Of a stretch of 50,706 nucleotides of DNA, positions 33,551 to 41,531 are shown in pieces. The notes beneath the pieces are model-generated. The model was given only the letters and a program-made list of their open reading frames with translations. It had not been told where the DNA came from and searched no databases. The stretch is from an uncultured Campylobacterales bacterium (GTDB lineage: Bacteria; Campylobacterota; Campylobacteria; Campylobacterales; Sulfurimonadaceae), in assembly GCA_903892995.1 (NCBI GenBank), contig CAITKP010000043.1:1-50706 (forward strand). Reading direction: 5' to 3'. How positions within the stretch are numbered: position 1 is the first letter of the stretch; the number at the start of each line of letters is the position of its first letter. The translations under genes were made by a program, and so were the position numbers.

Positions 33551-35725
33551 TTGAAATATGATGTAGATTTGGCATTTGTCAATAAAGAAGAGAGTTATTC
33601 ATTCAATGAAGTGGCACGTCAGGCAAATGGCGCAGCATGGTTAAAAAGCGGTAATACAGTTATCCTTGCGACAGTAGTTATTGATGAAACAGAAGTGGTC
33701 GAGGATGATTTTTTACCCTTAACAGTGCAGTATATAGAAAAAACATATGCAGCTGGAAAGATTCCTGGAGGATTTTTTAAACGCGAGACAAAACCAAGTG
33801 ATTTTGAAACTTTGACATCTCGCATTGTCGATAGATCCCTGCGTCCTATTTTCCCAAAAGGTTTTGGTCATCCGACTCAGATAACTGTGATGGTTTTAAG
33901 TGTTGATGAGGATGCAGATCTTCAAGTGCTCGCGCTCAATGCTGCATCTGCGGCTTTATATGTTTCAGATATTGATATCAACACTTCTGTTTGTGGTGTG
34001 CGTGTTGCAAAAATCAACAATGAAATTAAATTTAATCCTACTATCAAAGAACTCAATAATTCAACTTTCGATCTTTACCTCTCAGGAACAAAAGATGATA
34101 TGTTGATGATTGAGATGCGTTCTTTAGGCTCAGATGAGTTTGCTCTTAGCGATGCACCGCTTGTTGATCCGGTTTTAGATCCTGCATTGATGGCTCAAGC
34201 GATGGAGATTCACTCATCAAATGCGATGCCTGAAGATGAGTTAATTGAGATTTTAGCTCAAGCGCAAGCTCTGCTTAAAGATGCAAATACTCTGTATGAA
34301 CAAGAGTTTAAATCATTTGCAAAAGAGATAAAACCACTAGAACTCAAAGCCCACCATCTTGATGATGCTATGCTTGCATATGTTGCAACACATCACATTG
34401 CAGATATTAAAGAAGCTCTTGTTCAGATGGCAAAAAGTGAACGTTCAACGGCTCTAAGAAGTTTAAGAAAAGCGATCTTAAAAGAGAAAACTGATTGGAA
34501 TGAACTTGATCTTAAAAATGCGATTGAGAGTGTGAAACGTGATGTCGTAAGAAATATGATTTTAAGAGATAATGTGCGTGCTGATGGAAGAGCACTCAAT
34601 CAAGTACGTCCTATTACAATAGACACAAATGTGCTCCCATCCGCTCACTCATCATGTCTTTTTACTCGCGGTCAGACACAAGCTCTTGTGACTTTGACTT
34701 TAGGCGGACCTAAAGATGCTCAAATGTATGAGAACCTTACTGATTCTTCAACACAAAATGAAAATTTTATGGTGCATTACAACTTCCCAGGATTTTCAGT
34801 TGGAGAGGCTTCACCAATAGGTGCGCCAAGACGTAGAGAACTAGGTCATGGAAATTTAGCAAAACGTGCACTAGAACCGATTTTAAATACAGATGGACAA
34901 ACAATACGTTTAGTATCTGAAATATTAGAATCAAATGGATCATCATCTATGGCAACTGTATGTGGTGGCTATATGGCTCTTCGTGCTGCAGATATTGAGA
35001 CATCAGATATGATCGCAGGAATTGCTATGGGAATGGTAAGTGATGGCGATCAGCACCTGATTTTGAGCGATATTATGGGCTTAGAAGATCATGATGGAGA
35101 TATGGATTTCAAAGTAACAGGCTCAAAAAATGGAATCACTGCAATGCAGATGGATATTAAACTTGGTGGAATCAGCTTAGAGGTGCTTAAAAAAGCTCTT
35201 TACCAAGCCAAAGAGGGAAGAAGACATATTTTAGAGATCATGAACCACGCAGTAGAAGCAATAGAGTTTAACCATGGAGTTTTACCAACGACAAGTATTT
35301 TTCATGTCGATCCAAGTATTATCGGAGATATTATTGGTCAAGCTGGAAAAACAATTCGTGAAATCATTGAAAAGTTTGAGGTTGCTATTGATATAGATAA
35401 AAAAGTGGGTAAAGTAAAACTTTCTGGTACAGATAAAAATAATTTAACAGCTGCAAAAGAGCATATAGAAAATATTGCCACATCTTCAAAAGAGAGTAAA
35501 ATTGAATATAAAGTCGGTGATATTGTTGATGGAAAAGTCAAAAAGATCGTTGATTTTGGAGCGTTCATAGAGCTTCCAGGTGGGACTGATGGACTTATTC
35601 ATATATCTAAAATCTCAGATAGCAGAGTTGAAAGAGTATCTGATGTTTTAAAAGAGGGCGATGCAATTCGTGTTGAAATATTAGAGTTCAAAGGCAATAA
35701 AATCGGTTTAGGTCGTGCGAACTAA
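33551..35725 (+). CDS. pnp: Polynucleotide phosphorylase
   Basis: PNPase degrades RNA phosphorolytically from the 3' end. The 724-residue protein has two RNase PH domains (about 10-230 and 320-545), with FTRGQTQALVTLTLG and GAPRRRELGHGNLA in the second. A KH domain follows (IIGDIIGQAGKTIREI, about 585-640), then an S1 domain (VDGKVKKIVDFGAFIELPGG, about 655-720). I kept the TTG start at 33551 because GGAGAT lies about 8 nt upstream and the N-terminus matches the family. The 3' end is followed by a palindrome, AAACTTTAAAGTTT (35731-35744). Confidence 0.95.
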   Translation: MKYDVDLAFVNKEESYSFNEVARQANGAAWLKSGNTVILATVVIDETEVVEDDFLPLTVQYIEKTYAAGKIPGGFFKRETKPSDFETLTSRIVDRSLRPIFPKGFGHPTQITVMVLSVDEDADLQVLALNAASAALYVSDIDINTSVCGVRVAKINNEIKFNPTIKELNNSTFDLYLSGTKDDMLMIEMRSLGSDEFALSDAPLVDPVLDPALMAQAMEIHSSNAMPEDELIEILAQAQALLKDANTLYEQEFKSFAKEIKPLELKAHHLDDAMLAYVATHHIADIKEALVQMAKSERSTALRSLRKAILKEKTDWNELDLKNAIESVKRDVVRNMILRDNVRADGRALNQVRPITIDTNVLPSAHSSCLFTRGQTQALVTLTLGGPKDAQMYENLTDSSTQNENFMVHYNFPGFSVGEASPIGAPRRRELGHGNLAKRALEPILNTDGQTIRLVSEILESNGSSSMATVCGGYMALRAADIETSDMIAGIAMGMVSDGDQHLILSDIMGLEDHDGDMDFKVTGSKNGITAMQMDIKLGGISLEVLKKALYQAKEGRRHILEIMNHAVEAIEFNHGVLPTTSIFHVDPSIIGDIIGQAGKTIREIIEKFEVAIDIDKKVGKVKLSGTDKNNLTAAKEHIENIATSSKESKIEYKVGDIVDGKVKKIVDFGAFIELPGGTDGLIHISKISDSRVERVSDVLKEGDAIRVEILEFKGNKIGLGRAN

Positions 35726-35828
35726 ATAAAACTTTAAAGTTTGTTTGTGTATCATTGCGATCTCAAAGTGATAAGTAGGGATACGTAAGCCGAACAGACT
35801 TTGGTAAAAAAAATTTATGGAGAGTCAC

Positions 35829-36143
35829 ATGAAAAAAATTCTATTTTTAATGCTTACTTTGGCTGCTGCTGCATTTGCTGCAGATGGTGATGTTGCAAAC
35901 GAAACTTTAAAAGCTTACTCAGTAATCGCTGCTGGTGTTGGTCTTGGTCTTGCTGCGCTTGGTGGAGCTATCGGTATGGGTAATACTGCAGCTGCAACAA
36001 TTGCTGGTACTGCACGTAACCCAGGTCTTGGCGGAAAGCTAATGACTACAATGTTCATCGCATTAGCAATGATCGAAGCACAAGTTATCTATACACTTGT
36101 TATCGCTCTTATCGCATTATATGCAAACCCATTTTTAGGTTAA
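35829..36143 (+). CDS. atpE: F-type ATP synthase subunit c
   Basis: The proteolipid of the membrane rotor. The 104-residue protein starts with a signal-like stretch (MKKILFLMLTLAAAAFAA), as in other Campylobacterota. Two membrane helices follow: IAAGVGLGLAALGGAIGMG, and a second carrying the ion-binding carboxylate Glu in ALAMIEAQVIY. The polar loop is ARNPGLGGK. GGAGAG lies 5 nt upstream of ATG 35829. It stands apart from other atp genes, which is usual in this phylum, and has its own strong terminator. Confidence 0.95.
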   Translation: MKKILFLMLTLAAAAFAADGDVANETLKAYSVIAAGVGLGLAALGGAIGMGNTAAATIAGTARNPGLGGKLMTTMFIALAMIEAQVIYTLVIALIALYANPFLG

Positions 36144-36161
36144 TCAACTTAAAAAACCTCA

Positions 36162-36190
36162 TTGTCAGCTTCGGCTGACAAACTCTTTTT
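36162..36190 (+). terminator. atpE intrinsic terminator
   Basis: TTGTCAGC and GCTGACAA form a perfect 8-bp stem with a TTCG tetraloop. The sequence ACTC and six T residues follow, immediately before the tRNA-Leu gene. Confidence 0.9.
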
Positions 36191-36194
36191 TCGT

Positions 36195-36279
36195 GCGTCC
36201 GTGGTGGAATGGTAGACACGCTACCTTGAGGTGGTAGTGCCCTACGGGTGTGGAAGTTCAAATCTTCTCGGGCGCACCA
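36195..36279 (+). tRNA. tRNA-Leu (anticodon GAG)
   Basis: An 85-nt class II tRNA with acceptor arms GCGTCCG and CGGGCGC, an encoded CCA, a D arm with GGTAGACAC, an anticodon stem CTACC/GGTAG with loop TTGAGGT (GAG at 36228-36230), and a long variable arm (TGCCC-TAC-GGGTG). The T loop is TTCAAAT. It lies directly after the atpE terminator, so its promoter must be very close or upstream of atpE. Confidence 0.95.
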
Positions 36280-36442
36280 TTCATTTATAACTTCAATTTT
36301 TTAATTAAACCTCTTCAATACTAAAATCAACTCTTATAATCCTCATTTATAGCTTTTTTATGAACGATTTGTGATAGAATTGTGTTAAGAAATGGATAAC
36401 TTATCCGAACAATCTTAGATATATAATATGGGAGAGTAATAT

Positions 36443-36655
36443 ATGCTTGATAGATTAAGTTTAAATGTTACAGAGATGATGCGTCAATACAATGTATATA
36501 AAACAGAGAATGAGCATCTTAGAAATGAGCTGATGACTTTAAAAGCGGAACGAGAAATAAAAGATCAAGAGATCGAAAAGCTCGTACAAGAGAATGCTTA
36601 TAAAGATATGGAAATAGAAGAGATAGTATCCAAGATAGAAAGTATGTTAGGTTAA
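36443..36655 (+). CDS. Small coiled-coil protein
   Basis: A 70-residue protein that is almost wholly a predicted coiled coil, with heptad-like Leu/Ile/Met spacing from about residue 18 to 68. It is acidic and highly charged (ENEHLRNELMTLKAEREIKD). I do not recognise a family. Its size and form resemble the division accessory ZapB, but similarity of low-complexity coiled coils proves little. GGGAGAG lies 9 nt before the ATG. It is 6 nt from a second small gene, between two tRNA genes. Confidence 0.65.
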   Translation: MLDRLSLNVTEMMRQYNVYKTENEHLRNELMTLKAEREIKDQEIEKLVQENAYKDMEIEEIVSKIESMLG

Positions 36656-36661
36656 TTGTAG

Positions 36662-36877
36662 ATGAGTAAAAAAATATCTTTTATGGTAGATGGAAAAAAG
36701 TTTGATTTGAATATTGAGGATGAGTTTGCACCATTTTTGCAAAAGCAGATGCATAACGACCTCAATGTCGAAGGTAACAATGATGTAAAAAAGGTACTTG
36801 AGGCATATATTAGAAAAACATATGAACTTTACTTAAAAGAGAAAAAAGTTGAAGAAATTTTAAAAAAGTTTGAATAG
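36662..36877 (+). CDS. Small hypothetical protein
   Basis: A 71-residue protein without membrane segments. The N-terminal part looks like a short beta hairpin (ISFMVDGKKFDLNI). The C-terminal half is helical and charged (DVKKVLEAYIRKTYELYLKEKKVEEILKKF). I do not recognise the family. The tight spacing after the coiled-coil gene suggests the two products work together; a ZapA-like partner is possible, but I see no supporting motif. Confidence 0.6.
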   Translation: MSKKISFMVDGKKFDLNIEDEFAPFLQKQMHNDLNVEGNNDVKKVLEAYIRKTYELYLKEKKVEEILKKFE

Positions 36878-36904
36878 TTTTATATTTTTGTAAGCTTTTT
36901 TGTA

Positions 36905-36910
36905 TATAAT
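36905..36910 (+). promoter_or_regulatory. tRNA-Arg promoter, -10 TATAAT
   Basis: A consensus TATAAT 20 nt before the mature tRNA, in T-rich DNA. Confidence 0.6.
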
Positions 36911-36930
36911 TTCGTTCTCTTTAAAACAAT

Positions 36931-37007
36931 GCGTCCGTAGCTCAGCTGGATAGAGCACCGGTTTGCGGTACCGGCGGTCAGGGATTCGAATTCCTTCGGG
37001 CGCACCA
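36931..37007 (+). tRNA. tRNA-Arg (anticodon GCG)
   Basis: A 77-nt tRNA with acceptor arms GCGTCCG/CGGGCGC, D stem GCTC/GAGC, anticodon stem CCGGT/ACCGG with loop TTGCGGT, T arm AGGGA-TTCGAAT-TCCTT and encoded CCA. The anticodon reads GCG (36965-36967), for the codons CGC and CGU. Most bacteria read this box with an ACG anticodon converted to ICG. The folding leaves no alternative register. Confidence 0.93.
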
Positions 37008-37086
37008 CCTTTTAACTCCGCAGTTTACAATTCTTCAAATATATTAAAATTCATTCTAACTTTGTTTATTTAAGGTGATTACCGAG

Positions 37087-37132
37087 ATAATTCATAATTC
37101 ATAATTCATAATTCATAATTCATAATTCATAA
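37087..37132. repeat. Heptanucleotide tandem repeat (ATAATTC, 6.6 copies)
   Basis: Six perfect units of ATAATTC plus four more bases (ATAA), ending 15 nt before the galE ATG. A unit of seven is not divisible by three, but the repeat lies outside any ORF, so copy-number change would alter promoter spacing or leader length rather than frame. Each unit contributes a CATAAT-like -10 sequence. Confidence 0.95.
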
Positions 37133-37147
37133 AGGCTTGGATATTTC

Positions 37148-38149
37148 ATGAAAATTTTTGTTACCGGCGGAGCTGGATATATTGGGACACATACCTGCGT
37201 AGAGCTCCTTAACGAAGGACATGAAGTTGTTATCTATGACAACTATACAAATAGTTCTTTGGAAGCTTTAAGACGTGTAGAACAGATCACTCAAAAATCA
37301 TTGCAAACGATTAAAGGTGATATCCGAGATGAAGCGCTTTTATCTGTTTCAATGCAAGGCTGTGATGCCGTGATCCACTTTGCAGGGCTTAAAGCTGTAG
37401 GTGAGTCTGTTGAAAAACCTCTTGAATACTACGATAATAATGTTCATGGAACACTTTGTCTCTTACGTGCTATGAAAAAAAATAGCATTAAAACTATCGT
37501 TTTTAGCTCATCAGCTACTGTTTATGGCGATCCTGAATTTTTACCTCTCACAGAAAAACATCCACTGCGAACAACAAATCCTTATGGATATACAAAACTT
37601 GTTATCGAAGAGATTTTACGTGATCTATATAAATCTGATCCAACATGGAAGATTATGATTTTACGCTATTTCAATCCAGTAGGTGCGCATGAAAGTGGGC
37701 TAATAGGTGAAGATCCGCAAGGATTTCCAAACAATCTTATGCCCTTTATTGCTCAAGTTGCAGTTGGAAGAAGAGAGTTTTTAAATGTTTTTGGTGATGA
37801 TTACAAAACACCAGATGGAACTGGAGTGAGAGATTATATACATGTTGTAGATTTGGCAAATGGACATCTCAAAGCATTAGAGGCTTTAAAGAGTTCACAA
37901 TGTACAGCGATTAACCTTGGAACAGGCATAGGTTATAGTGTTTTAGATGTTGTAAAAGCTTTTGCTGAAGCATCTAAAAAGCCAATAAATTATAAAATAT
38001 CGCCTCGAAGAGAGGGTGATATCGCAGCGTGTTATGCCGATGCTAAAAATTCAAAAGAGCTTTTGGGTTGGCAAGCAAAACGCACTTTAAAACAGATGTG
38101 TGAAGACACATGGAATTTTCAATCAAAAAACCCAGAAGGAATCAAATGA
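37148..38149 (+). CDS. galE: UDP-glucose 4-epimerase
   Basis: GalE interconverts UDP-glucose and UDP-galactose (or the N-acetyl forms) for surface polysaccharide. The 333-residue SDR protein has [10 protein letters not shown] near the N-terminus, the catalytic SSSATVYG and YGYTKLVIE (Tyr-x3-Lys), and [15 protein letters not shown]. The heptanucleotide repeat lies just upstream. The stop overlaps the rmlA start by 4 nt, so it heads the rhamnose operon. Confidence 0.94.
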   Translation: MKIFVTGGAGYIGTHTCVELLNEGHEVVIYDNYTNSSLEALRRVEQITQKSLQTIKGDIRDEALLSVSMQGCDAVIHFAGLKAVGESVEKPLEYYDNNVHGTLCLLRAMKKNSIKTIVFSSSATVYGDPEFLPLTEKHPLRTTNPYGYTKLVIEEILRDLYKSDPTWKIMILRYFNPVGAHESGLIGEDPQGFPNNLMPFIAQVAVGRREFLNVFGDDYKTPDGTGVRDYIHVVDLANGHLKALEALKSSQCTAINLGTGIGYSVLDVVKAFAEASKKPINYKISPRREGDIAACYADAKNSKELLGWQAKRTLKQMCEDTWNFQSKNPEGIK

Positions 38150-39036
38150 AAGGCATCATCTTAGCCGGCGGAAGCGGCACAAGACTTTATCCTATCACAA
38201 AAGGGGTTTCCAAACAGCTTGTACCTATTTATGATAAGCCGATGATCTACTATCCACTTTCAGTGCTTATGCTTGCAGGAATCACAGAAGTACTTATTAT
38301 CTCCACTCCAAAAGATCTTCCAAGATTTGAGGAACTTCTAGGTGATGGAAGCGATATTGGGATGCAGTTTAGCTATGTTGTACAGCCTTCACCCGATGGA
38401 CTTGCTCAAGCATTTTTACTCGGAGAAGAGTTTTTAGCTGGTGATGATGCTTGTCTTGTTTTGGGCGATAATATTTTCCACGGACATGGTCTTTCAAAAC
38501 TCCTAGCGCAAAGTGTTAAAAGCGCACAAGAGGAGAATAAAGCAACGGTATTTGGCTACTACGTTAGCGATCCTGAACGTTATGGTGTGGCTGAATTTGA
38601 TGAAGATGGCAATGTCACTTCAATAGAGGAAAAACCAAACAATCCAAAAAGTAACTATGCTGTGGTTGGACTTTATTTCTATCCAAATGATGTCGTAGCA
38701 AAAGCAAAACAGGTAAAACCAAGTGAACGTGGAGAGCTAGAGATCACAACCCTCAATCAAAACTATCTCGATGAGCAAAGACTTAAAGTCGAGCTTATGG
38801 GACGCGGCTATGCATGGCTTGACACAGGCACTCATGAGTCACTTTTAGAAGCGAGCCAATTTATTCAAACCATAGAAAACCGTCAATCTTTAAAAGTGGC
38901 ATGTATCGAAGAGATCGCTTATGAGATGGGTTATATCAACAAAGAGAAGCTCTTAGAACTTGCAGAACCTTTGAAAAAAAATCAGTATGGCCAGTATCTG
39001 ATCCGCCGAGCAGGTCAGCCAAGAGGGCTTAAATAA
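38146..39036 (+). CDS. rmlA: Glucose-1-phosphate thymidylyltransferase
   Basis: RmlA makes dTDP-glucose, the first step of dTDP-L-rhamnose synthesis. The 296-residue protein has the nucleotidyltransferase motif [35 protein letters not shown] and [20 protein letters not shown] chose ATG 38146 since an upstream in-frame ATG lies well within galE. The 4-nt overlap with galE and 1-nt overlap with rmlC indicate coupled translation. Confidence 0.96.
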   Translation: MKGIILAGGSGTRLYPITKGVSKQLVPIYDKPMIYYPLSVLMLAGITEVLIISTPKDLPRFEELLGDGSDIGMQFSYVVQPSPDGLAQAFLLGEEFLAGDDACLVLGDNIFHGHGLSKLLAQSVKSAQEENKATVFGYYVSDPERYGVAEFDEDGNVTSIEEKPNNPKSNYAVVGLYFYPNDVVAKAKQVKPSERGELEITTLNQNYLDEQRLKVELMGRGYAWLDTGTHESLLEASQFIQTIENRQSLKVACIEEIAYEMGYINKEKLLELAEPLKKNQYGQYLIRRAGQPRGLK

Positions 39037-39614
39037 TGCAGTTTATAAGAACTCATATCCAAGATGTAATCATCATCGAACCACAAGTGCATGGTGATAA
39101 TAGAGGTTACTTTGTAGAGACATTTCGAGCTGATAAACTTGAAGATTTTTTGGGTTATAAAATCAATTTTTGCCAAGATAATGAGTCTAAAAGCTCCCGC
39201 GGAGTTTTACGCGGCTTGCACTACCAACTCCCACCACATGCTCAAACCAAACTTGTGCGTGTCATCCAAGGCAGAGTGCTTGATGTTGCTGTCGATATCC
39301 GTAAAGGAAGCCCAACATTTGGCTTACATGTAAGCGTAGAACTCAGCGCTGAAAATAAAAAGCAGATGTTAGTCCCAAGAGGGTTTGCTCATGGATTTGT
39401 GGTGCTTGAGGATGATACTATTTTTGCCTACAAAGTAGATAACTACTACTCTCCAGAATGTGATAGAGGCATTGCTTTTGATGATGCGGCATTAAATATT
39501 GATTGGAAAATAGCACATAACGAGCTTAATCTTTCTGCAAAAGACAAGGTTCAACCAAAGCTAGCCCAAGCAACTGATCTCTTTGAATATGGTATGAACT
39601 ACTACAATGTTTAA
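39036..39614 (+). CDS. rmlC: dTDP-4-dehydrorhamnose 3,5-epimerase
   Basis: RmlC performs the third step of dTDP-rhamnose synthesis. The 192-residue cupin has GDNRGYFVETFR, the active-site SKSSRGVLRGLHYQ (His at about 64), VDIRKGSPTFG, and PRGFAHGFVVL. It overlaps rmlD by 8 nt. A TTACATGTAA copy (39324-39333) encodes GLHVSVE. Confidence 0.96.
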   Translation: MQFIRTHIQDVIIIEPQVHGDNRGYFVETFRADKLEDFLGYKINFCQDNESKSSRGVLRGLHYQLPPHAQTKLVRVIQGRVLDVAVDIRKGSPTFGLHVSVELSAENKKQMLVPRGFAHGFVVLEDDTIFAYKVDNYYSPECDRGIAFDDAALNIDWKIAHNELNLSAKDKVQPKLAQATDLFEYGMNYYNV

Positions 39615-40491
39615 TATCCTAGTCACAGGCTCAAACGGACAAGTGGGAAGCGAGATAAAAGCTTTACATGGTGATTATCCTTATAACTTCTTTTTCACAG
39701 ATAGAAGCTCTTTAGATATCACAGATGCAATTGCTGTTGAAAAGTTCATTGAAGCAAACAACATAAATGCCATCATAAACTGTGCCGCATATACAGCGGT
39801 CGATAAAGCAGAGTCAGATGAAGCAAACGCCGATGCCATAAACCATTTGGCAGTAAAAAACTTCGCTCTTACATGCAAAGTGCCCTCTGGGTGTAAGCAA
39901 AAAAATATCAAACTCATTCATATCTCAACAGATTATGTGTTTGATGGAAAGAACTATAAACCCTACACGGAAGATGATACCACTGAACCAAATGGCGTTT
40001 ATGGTAAAACAAAGCTTGATGGCGAAAAAGCACTTTTACATGTAAGTCCTGCAAACTCCATCATCATCCGTACTTCATGGGTCTATAGCTCTTTTGGAGC
40101 AAACTTTGTAAAAACGATGCTGAGACTTGGACGTGAAAAAGAGCAGCTAGGTGTCATTTACGATCAAGTGGGAACGCCAACTTATGCAAGAGACTTAGCA
40201 CGAGCAATTTTAGATATTCTGCCAAACATCCAAAACGAAAAAACAGAGATTTATCACTACTCAAATGAGGGTGTGCTTTCTTGGTATGACTTTGCAAAAG
40301 AGATCATGCGTATGGCAAAACTCGATTGTCAGATAAATCCTATAGAGACAAAAGAGTATCCCACTCCTGCGACTCGTCCACACTATTCACTACTCAACAA
40401 ATCAAAAATAAAACAAGAGTTTGGCATCACCATTCCCTACTGGAAAGACTCTTTGGATGCGTGTTTAAAAAGTATGGGGGAGAGAAGATAG
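39607..40491 (+). CDS. rmlD: dTDP-4-dehydrorhamnose reductase, with a 6-residue insertion
   Basis: RmlD makes dTDP-L-rhamnose. The 294-residue SDR protein has the NAD(P) motif TGSNGQVGSEI, NCAAYTAVDKAE, ISTDYVFDG, YGKTKLDGE (Tyr-x3-Lys) and RTSWVYSSFG. Between FALTCK and QKNIKLIHISTD the protein has extra residues VPSGCK. They come from an 18-bp module that splits a TTACA/TGTAA palindrome. Without it the segment would read LTCKQKNIKLIHISTD, which fits the family better. A short-form copy at 40036-40045 encodes LLHVSP. Confidence 0.93.
   Translation: MFNILVTGSNGQVGSEIKALHGDYPYNFFFTDRSSLDITDAIAVEKFIEANNINAIINCAAYTAVDKAESDEANADAINHLAVKNFALTCKVPSGCKQKNIKLIHISTDYVFDGKNYKPYTEDDTTEPNGVYGKTKLDGEKALLHVSPANSIIIRTSWVYSSFGANFVKTMLRLGREKEQLGVIYDQVGTPTYARDLARAILDILPNIQNEKTEIYHYSNEGVLSWYDFAKEIMRMAKLDCQINPIETKEYPTPATRPHYSLLNKSKIKQEFGITIPYWKDSLDACLKSMGERR
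39868..39897 (+). repeat. Long-form palindrome element in rmlD
   Basis: CTTACA (39868-39873), then an 18-bp module (39874-39891, beginning TGCAAAGTGCCC and ending TCTGGG), then TGTAAG (39892-39897). Removing the module restores CTTACATGTAAG. A TG dinucleotide flanks the inner 16 bp on both sides, so the insertion may be 16 bp with a 2-bp target duplication. The same module lies in rmlB in the opposite orientation. Confidence 0.85.
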
Positions 40492-40493
40492 AT

Positions 40494-41531
40494 ATGCAAG
40501 ATGAAATCCACATCAACTCCTATTCTCAACTCATAAATTCAGTTGGCTCACTTTTATCGGCTGCTAGACAAAACGCGTACAGAGAAGTAAATAATATACT
40601 TTTGACTACTTATTGGAATATTGGTAAACATATTGTAGAGTTTGAACAGCATGGAAACGAAAGAGCAAAGTATGGAAAAAACTTACTTAATCAACTTTCA
40701 AAAGATTTAAAAGTAGAGCATAGGAAAGGCTTTAGTCGCTCAAATTTACAGAATATGAGACTTTTTTATCTAAATTATCCAAATTACCAGACAGTGTCTG
40801 GCAATTTGACATGGTCGCACTATGTTGAATTATTATCTATATCAGATGAACTTGCAAGAAGTTTTTATGAAAAACAATGTATGTTAGAAAATTGGGGAAT
40901 AAGAGAACTAAAAAGACAAAAAAATACCGCTCTATTTGAACGACTAGCACTCAGTATGGATAAAAAAGAGGTACTTGATCTTTCCAAACAGGGCAAGTTG
41001 ATTCAAAATACACAAGATATTATAAAAGATCCTTATGTATTTGAATTTTTAGATTTACCAACTTCAAACTACAAAGAAAAACAGTTAGAAAATGCACTCA
41101 TAGATAAACTTGAACATTTTTTACTTGAACTTGGTAAGGGATTTGCTTTTATTGCCCAACAACATAAGATAACTCTTAACAATACACACTTTTATGTTGA
41201 CTTAGTCTTTTATCATCGTATTTTAAAATGTTTTGTTCTTATAGATTTAAAAACTAGAAAAGTATCACACCAAGATATTGGACAGATGAATATGTATCTA
41301 AATTATTTCAAAATGGAAGAAAATGTAGAAGATGATAATCCTCCAATAGGAATAGTATTTGCAGCTGATAAAGATGAAATAATGGTTGAATATGCAACAG
41401 GTTCTATAACAAACCAATTATTTGTTTCTAGGTATCAATTGCATTTACCAGATATCAAGCTACTCAAAGAAGAACTAGAGTTATTGATAAACGATGAAAA
41501 TAAGAAAGGAATTACAAATGAAAATAAATAA
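40494..41531 (+). CDS. DUF1016 / YhcG-type PD-(D/E)XK nuclease-domain protein
   Basis: A 345-residue protein of the YhcG family. The N-terminal DUF1016 domain (about 1-160) has TTYWNIGKHIVEFEQHG and GFSRSNLQNMRLFYLNYP. The C-terminal nuclease-like domain (about 175-330) has ELGKGFAFIAQQHKI, FYVDLVFYHR (the Asp) and FVLIDLKTRKVSHQDIGQMNMYLNY (the D-x-K core). The family is often found near restriction-modification or mobile genes, but its role is not established. I chose ATG 40494, just after rmlD; an earlier in-frame start would lie within rmlD. Its codon use is more AT-rich than its rml neighbours and it carries no TTACATGTAA copy, both consistent with later arrival. Confidence 0.87.
   Translation: MQDEIHINSYSQLINSVGSLLSAARQNAYREVNNILLTTYWNIGKHIVEFEQHGNERAKYGKNLLNQLSKDLKVEHRKGFSRSNLQNMRLFYLNYPNYQTVSGNLTWSHYVELLSISDELARSFYEKQCMLENWGIRELKRQKNTALFERLALSMDKKEVLDLSKQGKLIQNTQDIIKDPYVFEFLDLPTSNYKEKQLENALIDKLEHFLLELGKGFAFIAQQHKITLNNTHFYVDLVFYHRILKCFVLIDLKTRKVSHQDIGQMNMYLNYFKMEENVEDDNPPIGIVFAADKDEIMVEYATGSITNQLFVSRYQLHLPDIKLLKEELELLINDENKKGITNENK

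Noticed and set aside
36195-37007. The tRNA pair as an integration site for a genomic island covering the rml cluster
   Set aside because: I found no integrase gene and no duplicated tRNA 3' end downstream of the cluster within the window.
37087-37132. Tandem ATAATTC repeats as a CRISPR array
   Set aside because: The units are seven bases, directly adjacent and without spacers.
40326-40493. An N-terminal extension of the DUF1016 protein starting inside rmlD
   Set aside because: The extension has no family similarity, overlaps the conserved RmlD C-terminus, and a proper ATG follows at 40494.
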